Notes under the pieces: model-generated
Databases searched by the model: none
Told to the model about the DNA's origin: nothing
The model's input: only the letters and a program-made list of their open reading frames with translations
Shown: piece after piece, positions 1 through 5,255 of the stretch
How positions within the stretch are numbered: the first letter of the stretch is position 1
Layout: every line of letters begins with the position of its first letter
Origin: an uncultured Bacteroidota bacterium
Lineage (GTDB): Bacteria > Bacteroidota > Bacteroidia > Chitinophagales > Chitinophagaceae
Direction: 5' to 3'
Length of the DNA: 5,522 bases
NCBI GenBank assembly: GCA_903825065.1
Contig: CAIJZG010000002.1
Location: 1 to 5,522 of the forward strand
Program-made: the position numbers and the translations under genes

Positions 1-4
1 AAAA

Positions 5-1027
5 TCAAAATCCATCTGCAACTCCATAATTGGCAAAATTCATACTAGCAAGGTTTTTGCCCTTGCTTTCACACATGATGTCTGCCCAAGAACTGTGTGT
101 TATAGCCCAGGTATTCACTGCTTCATTCCAAAAGAAGTCGCTGTGTGCTCTGAGCTTGCCTTTTTTATGGCCTGTTTCCATCAACGGAACAAGCCCGGGG
201 CGGCTGTGTCTGGAATGGCCGACAAGTACATCTTCACGGCTGACGGAATAATGTACAACAGGGCGCACACCGCGCCAGCTATCACAAATCCTTTTAATAC
301 GGTCATCATTGTTTTCAATATATTCTCCTGTTTTAATCCAGTGGTGGTGTATGTCTAGTACCAACGCACAGTCATTGACCAACTCTAGGCTCGAATCGAT
401 ACCCCAAGACATTTCGTCGTTTTCAATGGTGATACAGTTCCTTGCTTCGGGGCTGAGTCTTGGGATAACTGCTTTGATACCGGCGGGACCGGCTCTACCC
501 GATATGTGGACATTGATTTTAAAGTCCTGAAAGGTTTGTCCATAACCCATCCAACGTGCCATGTCAGCATGATATTCAAATTCCTCTATTGACCTGTCGA
601 CGATGCCAGCTGTAGTAGATGCCAACACGCAAAACTGACCAGGATGCATAGAGAGCCTAACACCCCTCTCGCGAGCCACAATTCCCACTTCTCTAAATGC
701 TCTTTCGCAATAGGCTCTAGTATCGGGAAGCCTCCAAAACCAGCTCCAACTTGACTCAGTGTACACAGGCAATATATCGCTTGATAGTCGTACCATTCTA
801 AGATTTTCATCGAGTGTTCCTACACGTTCAACGAGCTTGCGAGTTGATTCAATGTTACCTACCATTAGGTCCCAAAGTTTCTGAGTTGCAACTTCTTTGC
901 TCTGTCTATTTAACCATGCAACAGTAGTACTACCTGTATTATAAATTTTAGCAGGATCTTTAGGACGGATACCGTTCACTTGAGTTGCATCATCAATCCA
1001 TTTACATGCGAAGCCTATTTTTTTCAT
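5..1027 (-). CDS. uvdE: UV-damage endonuclease UvdE (340 aa)
   Basis: UvdE nicks DNA immediately 5' of cyclobutane dimers and 6-4 photoproducts and so starts repair without the UvrABC system. It has a TIM-barrel fold with a cluster of metal ions. The family motifs are present in order: IGFACKW (4-10), VRLSSDILP (79-87), LSMHPGQF (125-132, His128), NVHISGR (172-178, His174), TIENDE (200-205, Glu202), LDIHHHW (224-230), VVHYS (257-261, His259), AHSDFF (294-299, His295) and DIMCESKGK (316-324, Glu320). All expected metal-ligand positions that I can align are intact, and the length is near that of bacterial homologues, so the enzyme should be active. The start is taken at ATG 1027, giving an ATGA overlap with the previous stop and the usual MKKIGFACKW beginning; an ATG 21 nt upstream (1048) would add seven atypical residues. 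A weak GGA lies about 10 nt before it, so translation probably depends on coupling. Carried by a phage, it would repair its own UV-damaged genome. Confidence 0.93.
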   Translation of the reverse strand: MKKIGFACKWIDDATQVNGIRPKDPAKIYNTGSTTVAWLNRQSKEVATQKLWDLMVGNIESTRKLVERVGTLDENLRMVRLSSDILPVYTESSWSWFWRLPDTRAYCERAFREVGIVARERGVRLSMHPGQFCVLASTTAGIVDRSIEEFEYHADMARWMGYGQTFQDFKINVHISGRAGPAGIKAVIPRLSPEARNCITIENDEMSWGIDSSLELVNDCALVLDIHHHWIKTGEYIENNDDRIKRICDSWRGVRPVVHYSVSREDVLVGHSRHSRPGLVPLMETGHKKGKLRAHSDFFWNEAVNTWAITHSSWADIMCESKGKNLASMNFANYGVADGF

Positions 1028-1818
1028 TTTGTAAATCCAAACGGACATTTGCCTTTAGTTTCTAATTGATCCAATTCTTTTGCATGTTCTCTATCTTTAC
1101 GCAATCGATTAAGTCGTGTACCATCTTGCACAGTTGGCATATCATCTGGGTAAGGAGATTTTGATATCCATTCTTGATGAGAAACTAGATGGCATTTAAC
1201 TTCTACGTCTTTGTCCGATAATGGAACAAGTTGTACTAATGGTGTACCAGCAGTTAGAGTAAATGGTTCTAAATTTTTACGAAAGAATATATTCAAATTT
1301 GTTTCACAGTTATCAGTAAAATTTATGATAGCGGGTGGAATAATATATTTTTCAACATCATTATTAATATTCCATGTAGTAGCGTTCCATAAAAAATCTA
1401 CTCCGATTTTTTCTGCAATATGCCAAGGGCCTCTAAATTTAACATGGAAATAATTAGTAAAAACTCCGGGATATTGTACAGGGAAATGATGTACAATATT
1501 GGATTGATGCCATGTGTCTGTTACGCCTAGAGCCGATTTATTTTCTGCATGCTCTTTAGGTTGGCAAATAAAATCCATCCAAAATGGTATAATAAATCCT
1601 TTTTTGTACAAGTCGTTTAACCCTACACATCTTTTAATTGTTGGACGACTGTAAGCCACATTAGTGGCAGTATCTCGAATATCGATACCACTGTTAAGTT
1701 TTTTGATATGCTCGGGATAATATACTTTAGAACTACGAATTTTATACAACTCATAGGCAGCAGGACTAGCAGTAAAGCAGTCTACTACGATTTTAGATTT
1801 TTTAAAATTGAAAAACAT
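1024..1818 (-). CDS. Conserved phage protein of unknown function, possibly DUF6065-like (264 aa)
   Basis: No enzymatic motif is recognised. The chosen start is the ATG at 1818, which overlaps the previous stop as TAATG and has AAGG about 8 nt upstream; a TTG two codons earlier (1824) is less likely. The body (about 20-205) looks like an all-beta sandwich. Its order of motifs resembles a marine-phage family I recall, perhaps DUF6065: PAAYELYKI (19-27), KRCVGLNDLYKKGFIIPFWMDF (62-83), a PWHIAEKIGVDFLW-like segment (131-144), PPAIINF (161-167) and AGTPLVQLVPL (190-200). The C-terminus (215-264) is charged, predicted helical, and ends in KCPFGFTK. Two Trp/His-rich stretches (101-112, 129-150) are notable. 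No signal peptide or membrane span is seen. The gene overlaps uvdE by 4 nt (ATGA), so the two are probably made together. The DUF assignment is only a recollection of pattern. Confidence 0.78.
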   Translation of the reverse strand: MFFNFKKSKIVVDCFTASPAAYELYKIRSSKVYYPEHIKKLNSGIDIRDTATNVAYSRPTIKRCVGLNDLYKKGFIIPFWMDFICQPKEHAENKSALGVTDTWHQSNIVHHFPVQYPGVFTNYFHVKFRGPWHIAEKIGVDFLWNATTWNINNDVEKYIIPPAIINFTDNCETNLNIFFRKNLEPFTLTAGTPLVQLVPLSDKDVEVKCHLVSHQEWISKSPYPDDMPTVQDGTRLNRLRKDREHAKELDQLETKGKCPFGFTK

Positions 1819-1976
1819 TACCAATGCCTTATGACGCCTGCAATTATAAACATGTTTGTAAGTACATATGATAACACAATTACAGTTCTAATGCAAGCAA
1901 TACGGTCCGATTCCTCGTCCGTACTGCCTGATTTTTCGCCCAACGCTTTGGCCCATAGTCGCCAAATTTTACTCAA
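1818..1976 (-). CDS. Small single-span membrane protein with TTG start (52 aa)
   Basis: The chosen start is TTG at 1976, because GAGG (1986-1983) lies 6 nt upstream and the TTG overlaps the queD stop (TTGAGTAA). The only in-frame ATG further up (2036) is deep inside queD. The stop TAA shares its last base with the ATG of the next gene (TAATG), so the frame fits exactly between its neighbours. The protein has a basic, aromatic amphipathic start (MSKIWRLWAKALGEK), an acidic loop (STDEESD, 18-24), one hydrophobic span of about 23 residues (27-49) and a short RHW end. It should sit in the inner membrane with the N-terminus probably in the cytoplasm. From memory, short proteins with a WAKALGEK-like start and an FIIAGVIRHW-like end occur in marine phages as unnamed proteins; this was not checked. 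Function unknown. Confidence 0.72.
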   Translation of the reverse strand: MSKIWRLWAKALGEKSGSTDEESDRIACIRTVIVLSYVLTNMFIIAGVIRHW

Positions 1977-2475
1977 GCAGGTCCTCGTTCCACTCACGGT
2001 GCCCCTCACGGAAAGCCATATTAGCCTGTGTCTCACGTACTTCTACACGATAGCACCAGAGACGTTTAGCTTCTCCCTCACCCCACATGTCCGGAAGATA
2101 AACACCATTAACATACTTGTAAAGCATATCACTGAGTCCTTCACATCCTAACTTTGGTAAGACTACAATCTTGGCCATCTTCTTGGCTTCTAATAGCCTG
2201 TATGTTTCCATTTCTGGATCATCTGCGGCTACAATAAGTGTGTGGTCAAATTGGTCTTCTAATATTTTTTTAAGTTCTTTTAAACCGCCATAGTCGGCCG
2301 CCCAATTGCGGACATCTAGGTCGTTAGTGCCAAAGTAAAATTTCATGCTAAATGAATAACCGTGAATTAGATTACAGTGACTATCAGCTCTCCATTGTCT
2401 GTATGCACAGGGAAAAGCGTCGTGATATTCTTTTGTCGATGTGTACTTGTAAAGTACGGGTTGTAGATTTGCCAT
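1969..2475 (-). CDS. queD: QueD / PTPS-family enzyme (6-carboxy-tetrahydropterin synthase-like), HGY variant (168 aa)
   Basis: The likely role is conversion of 7,8-dihydroneopterin triphosphate to 6-carboxy-tetrahydropterin in the preQ0/queuosine pathway, or a related pterin reaction, in the cytoplasm. The fold signature is visible: FPCAYRQWR (21-29), then SHCNLIHGY (32-40) with the catalytic-type Cys34, DYGGLK (61-66) in place of the usual DFxxLK, the Asp77-His78 pair (FDHTL), and RVEVRET (143-149) with Glu148 as the expected pterin-binding residue. Canonical members bind zinc with three histidines, from an AHR segment and an HGH motif. Here the aligned residues are Tyr25, His38 and Tyr40, so only one of three remains. 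From memory, FRQW/HGY forms occur in some bacteria and phages and are named as this enzyme, so the change may be a subfamily trait. First gene of a four-gene overlapping operon; its stop overlaps the next start by 8 nt. No other queuosine gene is in the window. Confidence 0.82.
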   Translation of the reverse strand: MANLQPVLYKYTSTKEYHDAFPCAYRQWRADSHCNLIHGYSFSMKFYFGTNDLDVRNWAADYGGLKELKKILEDQFDHTLIVAADDPEMETYRLLEAKKMAKIVVLPKLGCEGLSDMLYKYVNGVYLPDMWGEGEAKRLWCYRVEVRETQANMAFREGHREWNEDLLE

Positions 2476-2477
2476 CT

Positions 2478-2543
2478 CTAGTCTCCTTTATATAAAGTAG
2501 CAAGTTTGATGACTGCAGAGTATTTAAAGTGGGATGATGCCAT
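2478..2543 (-). CDS. Possible leader peptide (21 aa) upstream of queD
   Basis: A 21-codon reading frame starts at ATG 2543, about 10 nt after the predicted transcription start, and ends at a TAG (2480-2478) two bases before the queD ATG. Its last codons (Lys-Gly-Asp) overlap the queD ribosome-binding site AAAGGAGA, so translating ribosomes would pass over that site. The peptide begins MASSHFKYS and ends LYKGD, with no run of one amino acid that would suggest classical attenuation. Only a weak GGA lies before its ATG; an in-frame GTG three codons further up is another possible start. A frame this short can easily arise by chance. Confidence 0.25.
   Translation of the reverse strand: MASSHFKYSAVIKLATLYKGD
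2482..2489 (-). promoter_or_regulatory. Strong ribosome-binding site of queD
   Basis: AAAGGAGA on the minus strand, with its GGAG core 7 nt before the ATG at 2475, is the best Shine-Dalgarno sequence in the window and fixes the queD start. It directly follows and partly overlaps a 12-bp palindrome CTTTATATAAAG (2497-2486), which could form a weak local stem. Confidence 0.85.
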
Positions 2544-2559
2544 AAAGTCCACTACACTA

Positions 2560-2587
2560 ATTATACAGTATTGCTAATGTATGTCAA
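2560..2587 (-). promoter_or_regulatory. Consensus sigma-70 promoter for the queD-uvdE operon
   Basis: On the minus strand TTGACA (2587-2582) and TATAAT (2565-2560) are perfect hexamers with a 16-bp spacer. The -35 box begins two bases after the tail-fibre stop codon. The expected start is near 2553, which gives a leader of about 78 nt before the queD ATG. The promoter separates the auxiliary four-gene cluster from the structural gene upstream. Confidence 0.87.
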
Positions 2588-2589
2588 GT

Positions 2590-3927
2590 TTATTGAGCGG
2601 CAATTGCACCAAATGGTAACCATTGTCCGGGGGTACCGCCGACAATACAAACCCATCCAATAAAGTTATGCGGCATAGGATTTGCGTTCCACACAATGTC
2701 GCCTTTATTATATGAACCGGTTGTTGGCACACTGTCGCCTACTTGGAATTTTTTATTTTCAATACTAACTGGTCCTGCTACAGTTAGTGCAACTCCGGGA
2801 TCCGGATTGGCAACACCAACAGTAACTTGGCCGTAAAGTGAAACTGCTCGATCTGGATTAGAACTGTTACCAATAGTAATAGTATCGCTGATATTGAAAT
2901 CACTTTGATCTTCTCTAATAATATCAAAGCTCTCAACAATTTCTAAATCACGTTCTTCTAAATTAAGATGTCCAACCGATATTCTATTAGTGTGTAAGGT
3001 TCTTGAAACAGCCGCATCTCCTGCAACCTGCAAATCCTTTAGAATACCTACTTGAGTTAAAGAACTATTTACTACAGTGTTTCCTAAGGTATCTTGGCTT
3101 AATACCGATTCGTTGTTAATGGCAAAATATTTTCCGTTATTAAGATCAATTGATTCAGTAGACCAAATACGATCTGGTTCTGCATGATAGATAAACTGTG
3201 CGCTAGGTCTAGTAGTGTTAGCCCAAAGAATTCCATTGCCGTAGTTTGTACTGCTAGCAGTTTCTCTATAAATCAAAGTGCTCGATTTTTCAATTACTAA
3301 ATCTTCTACAATAAATTTTCCGTGTACTTGTACATCACCGTTGTTCCTAACTGTAATTCTAGTAGTATTATCTGTAACAATCTCTAAGTGATCATTACTA
3401 ATAGTGCCAATAGTAGCAACATCAGTTTTATTACTACCTAATGCTAGGTTAACATGATTTTCTGTAATGCCAAGCCCTAATGCCGGACTGTCAGTGCCGA
3501 TACCAACTTTATTAGTATCGCTGTTGATAAAGACAAATTGGCCGAGTGCGGAATTTCCGGCAACAGTTAGACTTTTTAATGTCCCTAGTGTTTTTAAGTT
3601 ACTGTTAGTAACTGTTGAGCCTAAGGTAGTAAATGATAATATGCCAGTATCATTTATTCGATATTCTTGTTCTTCTGCAAGATTTATATTTAAATTAGAC
3701 CATAAATCGCCTTGTTTAAGCAATAATGATTTACTTTTACGACCGTCGGTCCATTGTAGACCGTTACCCTCAACTTCGGATAAACTTGCGCCTAAAAAAC
3801 TAACAGTTTTAGGTTGTACAGTATTAACAGTAATAGTACCGTTAGTAACAGTTAAGCTGGTTTGAGTGGCAAGGTCGTTAATACCTTGGGTGCTAAATTT
3901 TAGTGGTTCGTAAACATTGATGGCCAT
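2590..3927 (-). CDS. Tail-fibre / virion appendage protein with duplicated repeat (445 aa)
   Basis: This is probably a structural protein of the tail fibre or baseplate appendage. It is almost entirely Ser/Thr/Asn/Gly/Val-rich predicted beta structure, typical of trimeric fibres, with no signal peptide. It contains the VGIGTDSP motif (141-148), a signature common in phage fibres and other trimeric beta-helical surface proteins. Two copies of a unit of about 75 residues are clear: 54-124 (GNGLQW ... DLWS ... INDTGILS ... TLGSTVTNS ... VAG) and 230-303 (GNGILW ... RIWS ... INNESVLS ... TLGNTVVNS ... VAG). The C-terminal segment 405-442 (KGDIVWN ... GWVCIVGGTPGQWLPFGAI) matches an ending I recall from many marine phage fibre proteins. 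The ATG at 3927 lies 7 nt from AAAGAGAG. No terminator follows; the next promoter begins two bases after the stop codon. Attachment to the host surface is inferred, not shown; it may be a scaffold fibre segment rather than the receptor-binding tip. Confidence 0.85.
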   Translation of the reverse strand: MAINVYEPLKFSTQGINDLATQTSLTVTNGTITVNTVQPKTVSFLGASLSEVEGNGLQWTDGRKSKSLLLKQGDLWSNLNINLAEEQEYRINDTGILSFTTLGSTVTNSNLKTLGTLKSLTVAGNSALGQFVFINSDTNKVGIGTDSPALGLGITENHVNLALGSNKTDVATIGTISNDHLEIVTDNTTRITVRNNGDVQVHGKFIVEDLVIEKSSTLIYRETASSTNYGNGILWANTTRPSAQFIYHAEPDRIWSTESIDLNNGKYFAINNESVLSQDTLGNTVVNSSLTQVGILKDLQVAGDAAVSRTLHTNRISVGHLNLEERDLEIVESFDIIREDQSDFNISDTITIGNSSNPDRAVSLYGQVTVGVANPDPGVALTVAGPVSIENKKFQVGDSVPTTGSYNKGDIVWNANPMPHNFIGWVCIVGGTPGQWLPFGAIAAQ

Positions 3928-3929
3928 AG

Positions 3930-3951
3930 AAATACTCTCTTTAGAGTATTT
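3930..3951 (-). promoter_or_regulatory. Perfect 9-bp hairpin enclosing the tail-fibre ribosome-binding site
   Basis: AAATACTCT (3951-3943) and AGAGTATTT (3938-3930) are exact reverse complements separated by the 4-nt loop AAAG. The only purine-rich ribosome-binding sequence of the fibre gene, AAAGAGAG (3942-3935), lies in the loop and the 3' arm. In RNA read through from the upstream gene this site would be paired. RNA started at the adjacent late-type octamer would lack the 5' arm, so its site would be open. There is no U-tract after the stem, so a terminator is unlikely. Confidence 0.6.
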
Positions 3952-3954
3952 ATC
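3947..3954 (-). promoter_or_regulatory. Late-promoter-like octamer GATAAATA before the tail-fibre gene
   Basis: On the minus strand GATAAATA matches the T4 late-promoter octamer TATAAATA at 7 of 8 positions, and it matches the NATAAATA form described for T4-like cyanophages. T4 late transcripts start about 6 nt after the octamer, which predicts a start near 3941, only about 14 nt before the fibre ATG. Position in front of a structural gene fits late expression. A single octamer in AT-rich DNA is weak evidence by itself. Confidence 0.5.
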
Positions 3955-3972
3955 TATAGCCTTGTACCTAGA

Positions 3973-5133
3973 TTATGCTACTTTGAGTAGAATAGTTTCT
4001 TCACTAATGCGCCCATTCATTTTAGTGTCTGTAGCATTAACTGTATCTAAAAACTTACGCAAGGCAACTTTACCTGCCGATTTAAACTCTTTAAGTTTTT
4101 CATCGGGTTTGCGTAGTGTTTTTTGTACACTAGAACTCTCGCTAAAGTTGATAATACTAGCACCTTTAACAGTGAGATCCTTGTATTCTTCTGCAACATA
4201 CTTGCCAAGTTTACGACTTTTAGTGTTATAAACCCAAAGTTCTTTAGCACCAATAATGTCTGTAGGGTTAACAGATACAAGTTTAAGTGGCTCAAATGTT
4301 TTCATAAATTTGAGTTTAGCAACAATCTTGTCTTTAGGTACTGCCTTAGTTTTGCGTGGCTTACGGTTAACCTTGGCTTCTTGCATTAACATAGTGCAAG
4401 CAGTATCAATTTCTCGTAAAAAGTCAATCAATTTACGAATTTGCTTTTTACTGCGATGGCTATACCCTTCACGTAATTGTTCGTCTGCGTTACCCCCTGC
4501 AAGTTCTTCAAGCTCTGCAAGTTGGCGACCATAGTATTCTTTAATGATACGAGCATGAGCGGCTTTGGCATCTTTACCTTTAAGTAGGTTAAGTACCTTA
4601 AATGCTTTTGGATCAAATTCTTCTGGATCATTATTCCATGCTTCTAGCGCATCTTCAATCTCTGCTGTCATAGCATAGCTAGTATCACGAACACGTTCTT
4701 GAATGCTAGGTTGAAATGTTACAGGCTTTGCTTCAACAACTTCCTCGTCGTCTTTATCATCTTTGCCTTGATTAATAATTTGTACAATTTCGTTACGCAA
4801 CCAAACAGTAGTGTCGCGACCTTGATTGAAATCTGCACGAACAGCGGGCATCCCCCGAAGCAAACAACTTGCAATAGCACCCATTGTAACATTACAACGA
4901 TTGTCTTTAGTGCGTTTAAAATTGGCAATATCTTCTTTAGTGCAACCAACTGTAGTCATCCATTTGATAACAGCAGGCTTTAAATCCTTACCACTAAATT
5001 CCAAACGATAGTATTGCATAGCACTATGAAATTGACGCAGGAACTGACTCTCAGTCCAATTTTCGCAATCAGTCCAAGTTGGGCTCATATCGCGTGGTGC
5101 TGTACGAGTTTTGGTTGCTGTCTTTGTAGCCAT
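3973..5133 (-). CDS. Conserved marine-phage protein of unknown function (386 aa)
   Basis: No known domain can be assigned. From memory, proteins with the same C-terminal layout (a GAKELWVYNTKSRKLG-like segment, a QKTLRKP motif and a final NGRISEETILLKV-like strand) recur as unnamed proteins in marine T4-like phage sequences; this was not checked. The N-terminus is polar (Thr/Lys). Residues 21-120 look like a compact helical domain with four cysteines (23, 64, 80, 90). An acidic linker (about 125-132) follows, then a long helical, probably coiled region (about 145-250). A strongly basic patch (247-259) could contact nucleic acid. The C-terminal domain (about 280-386) appears mostly beta. The start is fixed by AGGAG 6 nt upstream and by a consensus promoter. 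The gene stands 45 bp upstream of the fibre gene. No terminator is seen between them, so read-through is likely. No signal peptide or membrane segment is visible. Confidence 0.85.
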   Translation of the reverse strand: MATKTATKTRTAPRDMSPTWTDCENWTESQFLRQFHSAMQYYRLEFSGKDLKPAVIKWMTTVGCTKEDIANFKRTKDNRCNVTMGAIASCLLRGMPAVRADFNQGRDTTVWLRNEIVQIINQGKDDKDDEEVVEAKPVTFQPSIQERVRDTSYAMTAEIEDALEAWNNDPEEFDPKAFKVLNLLKGKDAKAAHARIIKEYYGRQLAELEELAGGNADEQLREGYSHRSKKQIRKLIDFLREIDTACTMLMQEAKVNRKPRKTKAVPKDKIVAKLKFMKTFEPLKLVSVNPTDIIGAKELWVYNTKSRKLGKYVAEEYKDLTVKGASIINFSESSSVQKTLRKPDEKLKEFKSAGKVALRKFLDTVNATDTKMNGRISEETILLKVA

Positions 5134-5155
5134 TATCTGCTCCTATCTGTTAAAC

Positions 5156-5167
5156 AATACATGTATT
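5156..5167. promoter_or_regulatory. 12-bp perfect palindrome over the -10 / start site (possible operator)
   Basis: AATACATGTATT is a perfect 12-bp palindrome that covers the last bases of the -10 hexamer and the expected transcription start of the 386-aa gene. A repressor dimer bound here would block open-complex formation. The site is AT-rich and single, so chance is possible; no repressor gene is present in the window. Confidence 0.3.
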
Positions 5168-5193
5168 ATACTACCATTTTACTTAGCTGTCAA
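5165..5193 (-). promoter_or_regulatory. Consensus sigma-70 promoter for the 386-aa gene
   Basis: On the minus strand TTGACA (5193-5188) and TATAAT (5170-5165) are both perfect consensus hexamers with the optimal 17-bp spacer. The expected start is near 5158, giving a leader of about 25 nt before the ATG at 5133. AGGAG (5144-5140), 6 nt from the ATG, is the ribosome-binding site. A promoter this close to consensus would be read by the unmodified host RNA polymerase, which suggests early or strong constitutive expression. Confidence 0.88.
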
Positions 5194-5205
5194 CGATTTT
5201 TTAGC

Positions 5206-5250
5206 CAAAAGAAAGCCCAATCGTGTACTTATAGTACATTGGATCGGGCT
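5206..5250 (-). terminator. Intrinsic terminator after the secreted-protein gene
   Basis: Read on the minus strand, AGCCCGATC (5250-5242) pairs with GATTGGGCT (5222-5214) over 9 bp including one G-U pair. An inner TGTAC/GTACA stem closes on a TATAA loop. The 3' arm runs directly into TTCTTTT (5213-5207). The stem begins six bases after the stop codon. An outer inverted repeat (AGCCAAAA at 5269-5262 and TTTTGGCT at 5210-5203) could extend the structure. The next promoter starts just downstream at 5193, so this element insulates the two transcription units. Confidence 0.8.
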
Positions 5251-5255
5251 GTGTT

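Noticed and set aside
1025..1048. Upstream ATG of uvdE at 1048
   Set aside because: It would add seven residues not typical of UvdE and a 25-nt overlap. The ATGA overlap at 1027 and the family-like MKKIGFACKW start favour the shorter form.
1818..2036. Longer 72-residue version of the small membrane protein from ATG 2036
   Set aside because: The extra 20 residues lie wholly inside queD in another frame, and the well-spaced GAGG before TTG 1976 explains initiation better.
1708..2151. 147-codon open frame on the plus strand
   Set aside because: It lies opposite three well-supported minus-strand genes, has no ribosome-binding site or promoter that I can see, and its product has no recognisable motif.
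2476..2553. preQ1 riboswitch in front of queD
   Set aside because: I could not find the compact C-rich loop and A-rich tail pseudoknot expected of preQ1-I; only a short inverted repeat is seen.
3467..3865. 132-codon open frame on the plus strand within the tail-fibre gene
   Set aside because: It is antisense to a gene with clear fibre motifs and a repeat; the open frame follows from the Ser/Thr/Asn-rich codon use of that gene.
3930..3951. The fibre-leader hairpin as a transcription terminator
   Set aside because: The stem is AT-rich and no U-run follows; it overlaps the ribosome-binding site and start codon region, which fits translational control.
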